This document shows, piece after piece, positions 36,390 through 45,387 of a stretch of DNA of 64,000 nucleotides. Source of the DNA: Halomonas sp. BDJS001 (GTDB taxonomy: Bacteria; Pseudomonadota; Gammaproteobacteria; Pseudomonadales; Halomonadaceae). How positions within the stretch are numbered: the stretch's first letter is position 1; each line of letters begins with the position of its first letter. The stretch spans positions 1,612,001 through 1,676,000 of the forward strand of contig NZ_CP110535.1 in assembly GCF_026104355.1 (NCBI RefSeq), read 5' to 3'. Both the position numbers and the translations under genes were made by a program. The notes below the pieces were generated by a model. It was not told the DNA's origin. It made no database searches and saw only the letters and a list, made by a program, of their open reading frames with translations.

Positions 36390-36403
36390 TTGATCTAGGT
36401 CAA
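36390..36403 (+). promoter_or_regulatory. FNR/Anr-type box in the phaC-like/hsp20 divergent region
   Basis: TTGATCTAGGTCAA matches TTGAT-N4-(A/G)TCAA. It sits 171 bp before the hsp20 ATG and 182 bp before the phaC-like start, so it could serve either promoter. The rest of the 36209-36573 spacer is AT-rich and shows no gene. Confidence 0.6.
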
Positions 36404-36573
36404 TTTTTACGTATGTTAATACTTTTTGATGACTTTAATAATCTACTTTTCATTTGGGGTTGGGCTATAAAAAATAAAATGGTTATTTGTGATCATTGAG
36501 AGAATTTGTCGATACTGAAATGGGCAATATGTTTTGTATTGCTTGTGTGAAAAACCTAAGTAGGAGTGATGAA

Positions 36574-37081
36574 ATGAACAAGACTGCCATCAAACCTTCA
36601 GTAGAGGATAAAAGTAATGCCCAGACACCTAGTCGTGCATTGAGCCCCTTGGATGAGTTTGACCGTATGATGGAAGGGTTTTTTGAACGCAGTTGGATGA
36701 AACCCTTCTTTAAAGACGATGTATTGAAAGAGCGCTTGGGGCTGTTCTCTCAACGCAACCCTAAGGTTGATATTATTGATCGCGAAAAGGAAATAATAGT
36801 ACGTGCTGAAGTTTCTGGAATTGATCGAAAAGAATTGGAGGTTGAAGTGACTGAGCATTCGGTAATATTGAAAGGTCAGCGGTCTGGTGAGACTGAAGAA
36901 AAAAGGATGAGTATTTTTATTCGGAAATATGCAAGGCTCTTTTTCTAGGACGGTTGCTTTACCCGCTGAAGTGGATGCGCAAAATGCTGACGCTAAGTTT
37001 AAGGATGGTATCTTGACAATTACTTTGCCTAAAGAAAAAAAGACTTCACGACGTAAGTTAGACGTTAAATTAGCCAGCTGA
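36574..37081 (+). pseudogene. Hsp20 small heat-shock protein, two single-base frameshifts
   Basis: Starts at the ATG at 36574 (TAGGAG seven bases upstream; the earlier frame start is not supported). The alpha-crystallin domain is recognisable: PKVDIIDREKEIIVRAEVSG, then LEVEVTEHSVILKGQ. One A too few in 'gaagaaaaaagg' (near 36900) shifts out of frame, DEYFYSEIC is in the next frame, and one G too few in 'tgcaaggctc' (near 36933) shifts again to SRTVALPAEVDA...FKDGILTITLPK up to the stop at 37079. Restored, the protein is ~169 residues, normal for Hsp20. Two losses in short homopolymers 35 bases apart suggest sequencing error. Confidence 0.8.
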
Positions 37082-37170
37082 GTCAGGTAAGTAATTGTTA
37101 ATAGGTAATGTGTGCTAACTGAAAGTGTCTGCGCCTAAGTTCACTCATACGGTTAAAGGAGATATAGCTA

Positions 37171-37819
37171 TGTTTAAGTCAGATACTCAAATTCAGCAAG
37201 ATGTGCTTGCTGAACTCAATGGGAATCCTCCGTTCGCGCTACAGATATTGGAGTGGAGGTGAAAGACGGCATTGTGACACTGGCTGGGCATGTCGATAGC
37301 TATGCAGAGAAGTGGCATGCAGAAACCGCAGCACAGAGAGTCAGCGGTGTGAAAGGGGTTGCGGTAGAAATTGACGTGAAGTTGCCAGGAAGTAATCAGC
37401 GCACCGATGCGGATATCGCACGAGCGGTGAAGAACACGCTGGAGTGGAATGTATTTATACCCAATGATCCGTTGAAAGTAATGGTAGAGGATGGTTGGGT
37501 GACGCTGACTGGAGAAGTTCCCTGGGAGTATCAACGCCGTTTGGCTGCTAGTTCTATCCGCTACCTGGCCGGTGTTACCGGTGTTAGCAATCAAATCGTT
37601 CTAAAACCTAAGCCGACGGCGGCGGCTGTCAAGGCTGATATTGAAGCCTCACTGAAACGTAGGGCTGTTCAGGATGCTAACGCCATCAAAGTAGAAGTGC
37701 ATGATCATGATGTAACACTGAGTGGGAAGGTGCACAGCCTCGCAGAAAAAAACTTAATACATAATGCGGTCTGGAATTCACCCGGTGTTTGGAAGGTTAC
37801 AGATAATATAAAAACTTAA
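37171..37819 (+). pseudogene. BON-domain protein (OsmY-like), single frameshift
   Basis: The ATG at 37171 follows AAAGGAGATATAGCT. The frame starts MFKSDTQIQQDVLAEL and breaks at 'ctcaatggg' (near 37220); one more A gives LKWESSVRATDIGVEVKDG, which joins the long open frame from 37253. Three BON repeats follow: VKDGIVTLAGHV, VEDGWVTLTGEVPWEYQ and VHDHDVTLSGKVHSL. BON proteins of this kind are stress-induced and bind membranes or other surfaces. Restored length ~216 residues. It lies 89 bp after hsp20 and may be cotranscribed. Confidence 0.8.
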
Positions 37820-37842
37820 TGCGTTGGCTGTTGAGAAGGGGG

Positions 37843-37887
37843 AAGGGTCGACGAATCCCAGGGGGGAGCGACGACCCTTTGTCTTTT
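37843..37887 (+). terminator. possible Rho-independent terminator after the BON gene
   Basis: AAGGGTCG (37843-37850) pairs with CGACCCTT (37872-37879), with a 21-nt loop, and is followed by TGTCTTTTT. The stem is GC-rich, but the loop is long. It lies 24 bp after the BON stop. Confidence 0.5.
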
Positions 37888-38078
37888 TGGCTTCGCTTTT
37901 CTGGAATGTAGTGGGGGGAGATTGGTGTTGACGCTGGCGTTATGAGCGCCCCGACTTTGCGCAGGGCGTTGGCGTGTTGTATGCCCCGAGGCAAACTGTG
38001 TATCTGGATACGTTGGCGCATCAGGTATCCTCTACGCTTCCCTATCCCACCGTCTGACTCTTGCCAAGGAAGTTACCC

Positions 38079-38567
38079 ATGTTTTCCCCAAAACGCGTTG
38101 TCCTCACCTCGTTCATCGTTATGTTTGCGCTACTGCCACCCACGCTATTCGCCCAGGATGCCCACATTGGCAGCGTGCGTACCGAGTTCAAGCTGCTGGG
38201 CCCGAACAACACCATTGAAGTGGAGCGCTTCGATGACCCTAAGGTTGAGGGTATTTCCTGTTATCTCTCCTATTCGCAGATTGGCGGAATCTCTGGTGCG
38301 GTGGGGCTGGCTGAGGAGGCCAGTGAGGCGAGCGTGGCGTGTCGGCAGACAGGGGAGATTGTCTTCGACCCCGCGGAAGTAGAGGAGCAAGAGGTAATTT
38401 TTAGTCAACGCCGCTCGGCGCTTTTCAAGAATATGCGCGTCGTGCGCATGCATGATGCAGAAACAGAGACCTTTGTGTACCTGACCTATAGCACCAAGCT
38501 GGTTGATGGCTCGCCTAAAAATGCGATTACGGCTGTTCACTACGGTGATTTAGGAGGCGGGCAATAA
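38079..38567 (+). CDS. creA: CreA family protein (exported)
   Basis: 162 residues with a signal peptide (VLTSFIVMFALLPPTLFA) and the CreA pattern: IGSVRTEFKLLGPNNTIEVE, DPKVEGISCYLSYSQIGG, EEASEASVACRQTG. The family is widespread and periplasmic, of uncertain function despite its name (catabolite regulation). The ATG at 38079 has AAGGA eight bases before it. It is convergent with the CAP-domain gene, 15 bp between stops. Confidence 0.88.
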   Translation: MFSPKRVVLTSFIVMFALLPPTLFAQDAHIGSVRTEFKLLGPNNTIEVERFDDPKVEGISCYLSYSQIGGISGAVGLAEEASEASVACRQTGEIVFDPAEVEEQEVIFSQRRSALFKNMRVVRMHDAETETFVYLTYSTKLVDGSPKNAITAVHYGDLGGGQ

Positions 38568-38582
38568 TTGATTCATGGGCGC

Positions 38583-39158
38583 CTAGCGAGGATTGCCGAA
38601 CGTTTGTGTCCAGTAGGTCGAGTAGCGCGACTCTGGATCTGCGGCTTTCGCCATGCCCATCTCGGTAAAGGCGCCATTCATGATGTTGCGGCAGTGGCCG
38701 GGGCTGTCTAGCCAGCCTGCTACTACGGCAGAGACTGAGGTGTGGCCAGCGGCGATATTTTCCCCCACGGCTTGCCATGTGTAATCCTGATTACCCACCC
38801 GTTGCTCGATACCTGCGCCCTCCGGGCCGGTATGGCTAAAGTAGTCATTCTCGGCCATATCTTTGGAGTGGCTTTCGGCCGCTGCTTCAAGCTTGCAGCT
38901 CCATGTTAACGGCTCTGCGGCCTCGAACGGTTGGTCACCGCATTGGCGTGCTTGGCTACGCGCTTCGTTGACTTGAGAGAGCATTGACTGCTGCTGATCG
39001 TTGGGCTCGCATTCACCCTGATGGGTAGCATCATCTCTCTGGGGCTGATCATTGGCCCATGAAGTGGATGAAACCATGAGCATGATGATGATCAGGCTGA
39101 AGAAAAGCGCCCCGGCAGCGGGGCGCTTGGGTAGAAAGTTACCCACCGAACTTTTCAT
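38583..39158 (-). CDS. CAP/SCP-like domain exported protein
   Basis: About 191 residues: a signal anchor (AGALFFSLIIIMLMVSSTSWA) and a CAP domain with LEAAAESHSKDMAENDYFSH, AVGENIAAGHTSVSAVV and WLDSPGHCRNIMNG, holding the His/Glu/His residues of the CAP cavity. Bacterial CAP proteins are extracellular or periplasmic, of mostly unknown function. The ATG at 39158 or 39167 (three codons earlier) are both possible; either overlaps the 3' end of the upstream gene by ~20-30 bp. Confidence 0.85.
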   Translation of the reverse strand: MKSSVGNFLPKRPAAGALFFSLIIIMLMVSSTSWANDQPQRDDATHQGECEPNDQQQSMLSQVNEARSQARQCGDQPFEAAEPLTWSCKLEAAAESHSKDMAENDYFSHTGPEGAGIEQRVGNQDYTWQAVGENIAAGHTSVSAVVAGWLDSPGHCRNIMNGAFTEMGMAKAADPESRYSTYWTQTFGNPR

Positions 39159-39627
39159 TCTCACCAAGGTTCGGCGTAGCGTCCTTTTTGAGGTTAGCTT
39201 TGGCTATTTCGTAGAGCTGGAACGTCTTGCTCTCTTTGGCTTTCCAGTGCTCGCCCATCTCAACTTTAATTTCCAGTAGGGCAACATCTGGGTCGTCTTT
39301 ACCTTCCGGGAACCAGGCAGCGACGAAGGGGTTCCAGTATTTCTCGATTAGTTCGCGGTTATCGGTCAGGTTGGCTTTGCCCGATAGCGAGACATAAACA
39401 CCATCCTCCTGATCGGAGAAGCTAAGGCACACATCGTGATCGCTTTTGGTTTCAAATACTTTTTCGGCACTGCGGCGGGTGAAGAACCATAGGGTGCCGT
39501 CGTACTCATCTTGCACCAAGTGCATGGGCCGGGCGCGCGGTGTGTCGTTATCCAAGGTTACGAGCATGCCGACTTTGATATCTTTGATCATCTTCCAGAT
39601 TTTCTGCTTATGCTCTGGGCTGGACAT
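39139..39627 (-). CDS. general stress protein 26-like flavin-binding split-barrel protein
   Basis: 162 residues of the pyridoxamine 5'-phosphate oxidase-like fold: KDIKVGMLVTLDNDTPRARP, LWFFTRRSAEKVFE, VYVSLSGKANLTDN and WFPEGKDDPDVALLEI. Relatives (GSP26/YdaG type) bind FMN or FAD and are induced by stress; the substrate is unknown. It overlaps the downstream CAP gene, so they may be cotranscribed. Confidence 0.87.
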   Translation of the reverse strand: MSSPEHKQKIWKMIKDIKVGMLVTLDNDTPRARPMHLVQDEYDGTLWFFTRRSAEKVFETKSDHDVCLSFSDQEDGVYVSLSGKANLTDNRELIEKYWNPFVAAWFPEGKDDPDVALLEIKVEMGEHWKAKESKTFQLYEIAKANLKKDATPNLGENEKFGG

Positions 39628-39762
39628 AATTTCAGTTTCCTTATGAAATGGGTTTATATATGAACACGACTATCTTTATGTATATAGCCTGTATAAGGTT
39701 AGCTGCTATTTTTGATAACAGCAAACTGACCCTCCCGCATCGCTCTCGGCAGATGCAGGCTC

Positions 39763-40158
39763 TTATTCTTGGGGCTGCATGAGTGCTTCGAGCTCATCTG
39801 CACGATTGGTCGTTTCGGTAAGTACGCAGGAGTTGGCACTTACCCTCGCCAAGGTGCCACCTTCCGGGTCGGCATAAAAATCACAGTTAGCCTCCTTATA
39901 CGCAATCCAAGCTCGCTGGGCGGTTAGCAGTTGCTCTTTACGACTCTCACTCAACTGGTTGCGCAGTTGCTGGTAGTTGTCGTTAAGCCGCTTATCTTCG
40001 CGTTCAAACTCTTCCGTAATGCATGCCACAATGTCCACGGTGCTGACCGCGCTTTCCAGACAGGCATCATGAGACTGCCGTGCTTCTTCACCATAAACGA
40101 CAGCACTCGCCAGTAGGGTGGTGCTGAACAGGCAGAGCGGAAGTAGGAAGTGTTTCAT
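39763..40158 (-). CDS. LprI-like lysozyme-inhibitor-domain protein (DUF1311)
   Basis: 131 residues with a signal peptide (LLPLCLFSTTLLASAVVYG) and a helical DUF1311/LprI domain: LNDNYQQLRNQL, LLTAQRAWIAYKEANCDFYAD and C-terminal CVLTETTNRADELE. Four conserved Cys (two pairs) are present. LprI proteins inhibit C-type lysozyme; many homologues are only known as exported proteins. Confidence 0.82.
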   Translation of the reverse strand: MKHFLLPLCLFSTTLLASAVVYGEEARQSHDACLESAVSTVDIVACITEEFEREDKRLNDNYQQLRNQLSESRKEQLLTAQRAWIAYKEANCDFYADPEGGTLARVSANSCVLTETTNRADELEALMQPQE

Positions 40159-40297
40159 TAGGCTTTTCTCTATTGCGGTGCTGACACTGAGCCGACACTG
40201 GTTATTGGGATTGGCAACTTCGTCATTGATCTACGAATATGAAGGGTAGCCGATGAATGGCTAGGTCAACAGGCCCTGGGAACGAAGGAAGATCACA

Positions 40298-40558
40298 ATG
40301 TCGGTAGGTATGGGTAACTTATATCGCTACTTAGCAATGCCTATGGTGCTGCTGCTCGCTGGCTGTGCCAGCAGCGGGGGAGGCCCGGATTCTGAAAATC
40401 AGATGACGCAATATGCCGCTGAATACTGCAGAAGCCTTGGCGGAGAGAATGAAATTCGCGAAAGCAGCCTGGGCACCGGTCGCTACTGCCGCTTGCCTGA
40501 TGGGCGGGTTGAAAATGAGTGGAAGCTATACCGTACTGAGCGTCTCGATAATGACTAG
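40298..40558 (+). CDS. DUF333 lipoprotein
   Basis: 86 residues. Signal peptide with lipobox LLAGC, then the DUF333 core AAEYCRSLGGENEIRESSLG...YCRLPDGRVENEWKLYR. Expected to be anchored in the outer membrane; function unknown. It stands alone between minus-strand genes. Confidence 0.8.
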   Translation: MSVGMGNLYRYLAMPMVLLLAGCASSGGGPDSENQMTQYAAEYCRSLGGENEIRESSLGTGRYCRLPDGRVENEWKLYRTERLDND

Positions 40559-40604
40559 TCGACACCGTTGATGCCGCTGAGGTCAGTCACTGGATGTAAA
40601 GGGC

Positions 40605-40922
40605 TTAGCTCTTCTTGGTGGTATGCCTTTTTTGAAACTCAATCAGAAACGCTAGCAGCCCGCATGCCAGTGCTGGCAGCAGCACATCAAGCACTGAGTC
40701 TAACGTCCACGCACCCCAGACGCCTTCAAACATGCCGACCGGTAGCGTTTCGCCCCACGCCCATCCACGCTGAATGCCTAGCCGGTATTCGTGCTGCGCG
40801 ATCTCGCGCCCGAGCAGTATTGCCAGCGGAATAACACCGGCTACACGTGCAGAAACAAACGGCAGTAGAGAGAGTTGAATTAGTAAAGCGATAATGACGT
40901 GCTCTAAATGTGTAACGTCCAT
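40605..40922 (-). CDS. small membrane protein of unknown function next to the GAK genes
   Basis: 105 residues from the ATG at 40922, which has TAGGAG eight bases upstream; the longer frame from 41015 reads through sequence between genes. Three or four hydrophobic segments (VIIALLIQLSLLPFV, VAGVIPLAILLGREIA, LDVLLPALACGLLAFLI) and a basic C-terminus (FQKRHTTKKS). The loop GWAWGETLPVGMFEGVWG is notable. No family recognised. It is the last gene of the minus-strand GAK run (102 bp after the amphi-Trp gene). Confidence 0.55.
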   Translation of the reverse strand: MDVTHLEHVIIALLIQLSLLPFVSARVAGVIPLAILLGREIAQHEYRLGIQRGWAWGETLPVGMFEGVWGAWTLDSVLDVLLPALACGLLAFLIEFQKRHTTKKS

Positions 40923-41024
40923 TTCCATGCTCCTACCGCCTTTCCTGAGCCGAAAGGGCTCTGGCGCAAACATGGGCATCATACTCCCATATTCATATGG
41001 TAGGGCACGGGGCATCTGTGGAGC

Positions 41025-41306
41025 CTAGCGTTTACCCGCCTTGGTTTTAATTTTGGGTGGCGTATCGGCAAGCGCTTTCTCTTTGGTGCGCCATTTAATC
41101 TTTACTTCCACCTCCTGTTTGTCGCCTTCATCACTGGCGCGTAGGGAGACTTGCAGCAACTGCTGGGGCGTCAGCACCAGCTCGCCTTCGCTCTCCTGGA
41201 AGGCTAACTCGCCCTTATTGATCGCATTTGCCAGGGTGATCAACAGCTCCTGAGTTGCCTGACGATCCAGCAGCGAGTCGTGGCTGAATTTGGTTTTGGA
41301 CTTCAT
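41025..41306 (-). CDS. amphi-Trp domain protein (GAK system)
   Basis: 93 residues with the amphi-Trp pattern: LITLANAINKGELAFQESEGE, LVLTPQQLLQVSLRA and EVEVKIKWR, then a Lys-rich tail. Amphi-Trp proteins are small, of unknown function, and a defining part of GAK clusters. It starts directly after the stop of the metallophosphatase gene. Confidence 0.8.
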   Translation of the reverse strand: MKSKTKFSHDSLLDRQATQELLITLANAINKGELAFQESEGELVLTPQQLLQVSLRASDEGDKQEVEVKIKWRTKEKALADTPPKIKTKAGKR

Positions 41307-42647
41307 TTAGTGGGCTCCCACCCGTTTCTCTTTGAGGCCGGGGTTGAACACTTTTGCCTGAGGGTAGTCACAGCTCAGGCCGACCACACCGCGCTTTTTG
41401 TCGATTAACGTTACCCCTACACCGCAGCCATCGAGCCCCTCGTTTTTACGCGAGTGGGCGTCCAGGGTGATATCGGCTTCGATATGAATCAGGCCGTTTT
41501 TAAGCGTGACCCGCTGGCCAAAGTGTTGGTTGATATGGCCGTGAACCAGTACCTGAATGCCTGCCTGTCGGGCAATGTAGGCGCCGCGGGGTGTAAGGGG
41601 CAGGTCTGCTTTACGGTATTTGGTTCTGAAGGTGTTGGCTAAAGGGCCGTAATAGAAACTGAACAGATTCTGGTGCATCAGGTTTTGTTTGAAGGCGCGG
41701 TTGGCATACTTGACGCCGTGATTGGCGAGCAGTACGGCCATGTGGTCATCGAGGCCTGCATGCAGGAACAGAAAGGAGCCGCGCTTTTTAACCAGCCGCA
41801 TGCGGCGGAAAAACCAGCTAAACTCCCCTGACTTTTTGAGGAACAGCGAACGGCACTTCATCGCGGCGGCGTAGACCTGGGAGAGCGATAGGCCGTTTTT
41901 TGCACAGTGCGCTTCAAAGTTCTGGGCTTTGGTCGTCATCTTGCTAATTTCACGCGCTATGCCCTCATCCGTTAGAAATCCGGCGGCATAGAAGGGGAAG
42001 TTCTCGAACCAGTCGCTGCCTGGAAACAGCGCTTGTCGGCACGCCTCTTCTGACGGTACGCCTTTGTCCCACTGGGTGTCGGCCAGGTATTGATCGAAGA
42101 CTTCCTTGAAGAGTGGCACCACCTTTTTACCCATGCGCACAAAAAGGTGCTGGCTACCGGCGTCCGTGTCGCGTTCCAGGGAAAGCAGCCCCATCAACAG
42201 GCGTAGGTCATGGTTACCGGCCAGCAGAGTGACCTTGGCGTTGAGGCGGTATAAGTGGGCCAGGCTGCGCAGCATCATCAGGTTGCTGGGTCCTTTATCC
42301 AGGCAGTCGCCGCCCACCACGATGTCGGCATGTTTGCCGAATTTGGTCAGTGCATATTCACATAGGTGAGCACCGTCACGTTCGATCACCCCGGCGGCAA
42401 TCAGCGATGCCTCGAAGGCCTCGGCATCCGCATGGGGGTCTGAGATAAATACCACCGGCTTTTTGGGCCAGGAGAAGCCCTTTTTCTGTGCGCGCTTAGC
42501 AAAGGTGCTTAGCGCCTCGTCGTGATTGACCGAGCTGGAATCGTCGGGCCAGGGTGTCCACTCCGTGGGCAGGCGAGCCAGGATGGCATGGTGATAGGGG
42601 TGGTCGGTCACTTTTGGAATAACATTGAACGCGGTCATGGAAGCCAT
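41307..42647 (-). CDS. metallophosphoesterase (calcineurin-like)
   Basis: 446 residues. Metal-binding motifs are in order: FISDPHADAEAF, IVVGGDCLDKGPSN, LLAGNHDLRLL and VHGHINQHFG. Its fold suggests phosphomonoesterase or diesterase activity in the cytoplasm; the long insert between the third and fourth motifs is not typical of small Ser/Thr phosphatases. Placed in the GAK operon between a histidine phosphatase and the amphi-Trp gene, it may reverse a phosphorylation made by the two kinases (inference). Confidence 0.85.
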   Translation of the reverse strand: MASMTAFNVIPKVTDHPYHHAILARLPTEWTPWPDDSSSVNHDEALSTFAKRAQKKGFSWPKKPVVFISDPHADAEAFEASLIAAGVIERDGAHLCEYALTKFGKHADIVVGGDCLDKGPSNLMMLRSLAHLYRLNAKVTLLAGNHDLRLLMGLLSLERDTDAGSQHLFVRMGKKVVPLFKEVFDQYLADTQWDKGVPSEEACRQALFPGSDWFENFPFYAAGFLTDEGIAREISKMTTKAQNFEAHCAKNGLSLSQVYAAAMKCRSLFLKKSGEFSWFFRRMRLVKKRGSFLFLHAGLDDHMAVLLANHGVKYANRAFKQNLMHQNLFSFYYGPLANTFRTKYRKADLPLTPRGAYIARQAGIQVLVHGHINQHFGQRVTLKNGLIHIEADITLDAHSRKNEGLDGCGVGVTLIDKKRGVVGLSCDYPQAKVFNPGLKEKRVGAH

Positions 42648-42665
42648 CTTGTAGGTCGCTATTGT

Positions 42666-43355
42666 TTAATCGAGTGGGTCAGCCGACTGGCGCTGTTTCC
42701 AGTTGCCGTACAGTCGGCTCCAGCCTTGGTGGTGCCGCTCGAAAACGACCGGATGACCATGAAACATACTTAACCGTTTAATATCGCTGAAGGGTATGAC
42801 ATCTAAATGATAGCTCGCGTGGCGAAGGGAGGCGCCGTGGCCCACTATCAGTTGCAGTTGCTTACCCGCAAACCGCGGCGATGACGCTAAAAGCGTTTGT
42901 AGATGGGCAGCAACCCGTTTGCCAGCCTCTAACAGGGACTCCGCGCCATCGAAGGGCAGCCTGAAATCGCTGGCCGATTTCCAGCCCGCTGGAAGCGGCT
43001 CAAGGCGGGGGTCTAAAGCAACGATGCGCTCTATTTCTTGAACGCTCAGGTTGGCCAGTGCCCCTACGCTGCGTTCACGTAGGGCTGAAAAGCTGCGCGA
43101 GCAGGATGACTCTATAAAAAACGGGGCTAGCTCTTCCCGGTAGATCTCGGCGGTTTGCCAGGCTCTTAGTAGCGTCGAGCAGTGTATCTCGGCATTGAGC
43201 TGATAGCCTGATGTGGCTAGCCATTCGCCGAATTGCTGCGCCTGCTCTCGAACCTCTTCCGCACCCTTTTCCGTGAGGGGGTAGGGCTGCAGGGCGCTGG
43301 GCGTATTCGCCAACTGCGCATACTCGCCGTGGCGAATCAGTGCCAGCGCCACCAT
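42666..43355 (-). CDS. histidine phosphatase superfamily protein
   Basis: 229 residues. LALIRHGEYAQ carries the RHG catalytic motif, IVGHGASLRHAS the second His, with a conserved Glu in ALRERSVG. This branch covers phosphoglycerate-mutase-like and SixA-like phosphatases; the substrate is unknown. Its ATG overlaps the stop of the HprK-like kinase gene (both at 43355), so the kinase and phosphatase are translationally coupled. Confidence 0.88.
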   Translation of the reverse strand: MVALALIRHGEYAQLANTPSALQPYPLTEKGAEEVREQAQQFGEWLATSGYQLNAEIHCSTLLRAWQTAEIYREELAPFFIESSCSRSFSALRERSVGALANLSVQEIERIVALDPRLEPLPAGWKSASDFRLPFDGAESLLEAGKRVAAHLQTLLASSPRFAGKQLQLIVGHGASLRHASYHLDVIPFSDIKRLSMFHGHPVVFERHHQGWSRLYGNWKQRQSADPLD

Positions 43356-44464
43356 TAGAGAATGCCCCTCTCTTGGAGTAGCGCAATGGCCCGTGCAAAG
43401 TCGATAGCGCCGGTGAGACGCAGTACTTCAACGCCCGCTAGGTGGTCTGCATAGATCTGGGCAGATTGGGCTTGTTCAGTGGGAAAGCTGCCATCCGCGT
43501 GTTGAAAAAATGGTCCTGGGCTTTTGCGTAACCCCTCCAGAGCCTCTGGCGTGGTGGCAATATCCACGCTGCTCAGCGCGGTGGGTGCGGTTGAGTCTAA
43601 TGCCCAGTCCAGCAGAACCAAGTGTTTAAGCGTGCCGGATAGGGCGGTTTTATCCGCACCGTAGGCGTTAGGGATCAGCACATCGTACTTCTGCTCGATA
43701 CCCCATAGCTGGCTGCTGGGCATGTGCTCAAACCGGGTACGCTCATGGGCAGGCAGTATGTCGATCAAGCGCGGCGAGTTGATCAGCGTGCCTGGGTTAA
43801 CGCGGGGGTGTTTGGCCACCCCAAGAATGTTTATCTGGCCGTTTGCGGGCTTAAACAGAATCCGGTCATTGGAGAGAAAACTCGCCTTGGCGGTTTCCAG
43901 TGCTTTCAGCATCAGGGTGGATTTACCGCCACCGGAACTGGCGGCAATAGCCGTGACGTTGCCATCAATATCGAAAGCCGAGGCGTGGCCAAGCAGGTAA
44001 CCATGGCGTTGGTGATGATTGAGAAACTGGTTGTTAATAAAGTTGATGACTTGTGAGGGGTGCCTGGTTAGCTCACCCACCGCGAGCGGCGCCGTTAACG
44101 ACTGGAACAGCACCATCCCGGTGCGTACTTTATGAATCCAGCGCCCTTGGGGCGTATCCACGTAGGCCTCTTTCAGCCCTAGAGTACTGGTCTTGGCCCG
44201 CTTGACCGCTGTCCACTCGCGGTCGCTGGTATCCACCTGTTGATCCAGTAGCCATACCGGTAGCTCTGGCTGGTCAAGGGTATGGAAGTCTTTCGGGAGC
44301 AGACCAGACGCCGTTAAGCCAGCGTAGTAACTCTCCAGATGGTCAAGAATGGCCGGTTGTTCGGCCCGCACGCGCACCGTTAAGCCATTGAACGTCAGCG
44401 GTAGCGCATAGTGACACGCGGCCTTGGCCTGAATGATGTGCTGGTCGTCAAAAAGATTGATCAT
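43355..44464 (-). CDS. HprK-related kinase B (GAK system)
   Basis: 369 residues. The P-loop ASSGGGKS is at ~175-182, in an HprK-like fold (GHASAFDIDGNVTAIAASSG, FLSNDRILFKP, WGIEQKYDVLIPNAYG). It lacks the N-terminal domain of true HPr kinase, as in the group named HprK-related kinase B. A protein or small-molecule kinase role is inferred from the fold; no target is known. Its ends overlap both neighbours by one to a few bases. Confidence 0.88.
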   Translation of the reverse strand: MINLFDDQHIIQAKAACHYALPLTFNGLTVRVRAEQPAILDHLESYYAGLTASGLLPKDFHTLDQPELPVWLLDQQVDTSDREWTAVKRAKTSTLGLKEAYVDTPQGRWIHKVRTGMVLFQSLTAPLAVGELTRHPSQVINFINNQFLNHHQRHGYLLGHASAFDIDGNVTAIAASSGGGKSTLMLKALETAKASFLSNDRILFKPANGQINILGVAKHPRVNPGTLINSPRLIDILPAHERTRFEHMPSSQLWGIEQKYDVLIPNAYGADKTALSGTLKHLVLLDWALDSTAPTALSSVDIATTPEALEGLRKSPGPFFQHADGSFPTEQAQSAQIYADHLAGVEVLRLTGAIDFARAIALLQERGIL

Positions 44465-45387
44465 TAGCCTGCCTCTGCTGTTGCTGCCTCTGCTGTCTCT
44501 GGCTCAAGTTGGCTCAGCACATAGTCACCCAGCTTTTCGGCGGCATCGATGCCACAGCCTTTTTTGGCGCCGCTAAACCCGCCAAAGGCGGAGACCTCAA
44601 ACACCACGGGGCCTGCGTCGGTCAAGGCAATGTCCACAGTGGTAAAGCTGAGATCGAAGCATGCCTGGGCTTTGCGGCCAAGTTCAATCAGTTCAGGGCT
44701 GGCTTCATAGCGTTGGTATTTGCCGCCACTGTGGATCGTCGTGTTCCAGGCTTTGCCATCGCTAACGCGGGCATAGGTACACAGGTACTCGCCGCCTAGA
44801 AATACCATGCCTAGATCCTGTCCGCCCAGGTTAACGAATTGCTGAAGGTAAAACAGACCATGTTTGGCCTTAAACTTTTCAAGCTTTTGGGTGTTGGCTT
44901 TTTCACCGTCTGCCGCTTTTAGCACCACCATGCCGCGGGCTTTGGTTGAGTAGAGCGGTTTTAGGATCGCTTTGCCAAACGCTTGAATCGCCTCCAGCGC
45001 AGCAGCCGTGTTCTCGGTAACTCGAGTTGGGGGCAGCGGGACGCCGCCTGCTGCCAGGGCGGCGGTGCCTTCCAGTCGATTAATTAAACGGCTTACCTGG
45101 TGCGGGCTGCTAAAGCAGCGCACTCCCTGTGCTTCGAGGCTGCTGAGCATGCGGAGTCGGTCGTCTGCGGCAGGGGAGTAATCCTGGCTTATTTTTTTGA
45201 TGATCACCCCATCAAGTGTATTGAGCAGGGTGTCCCGATAACGCAACTGGCCTGTTTCAAGCTCCAGTACGACGTCCGCCATATCGACGACGCAGCGGTA
45301 GCCGGTGCGCTGCTCTAAGTGCGTCGCCAATACTTCGGTTGACCATTTGCCAGGTATCCCGATGACTGCAATCCGCTTATTAATCAC
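44464..45387 (-). CDS. ATP-grasp enzyme of the GAK system
   Basis: 307 residues, RimK-like. ATP-grasp features: AILKPLYSTKARGMVVLK (loop and Lys), FYLQQFVNLGGQDLGMVFLG and the metal site VVFEVSAFGGFSGAKKG in place of the usual E-x-N. Such enzymes ligate a carboxylate to an amine or thiol using ATP, for example adding residues to a protein tail. Its own C-terminus is Glu/Ala-rich. It overlaps the APH-like gene by 8 bp and the kinase gene by one base. Confidence 0.88.
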   Translation of the reverse strand: MINKRIAVIGIPGKWSTEVLATHLEQRTGYRCVVDMADVVLELETGQLRYRDTLLNTLDGVIIKKISQDYSPAADDRLRMLSSLEAQGVRCFSSPHQVSRLINRLEGTAALAAGGVPLPPTRVTENTAAALEAIQAFGKAILKPLYSTKARGMVVLKAADGEKANTQKLEKFKAKHGLFYLQQFVNLGGQDLGMVFLGGEYLCTYARVSDGKAWNTTIHSGGKYQRYEASPELIELGRKAQACFDLSFTTVDIALTDAGPVVFEVSAFGGFSGAKKGCGIDAAEKLGDYVLSQLEPETAEAATAEAG

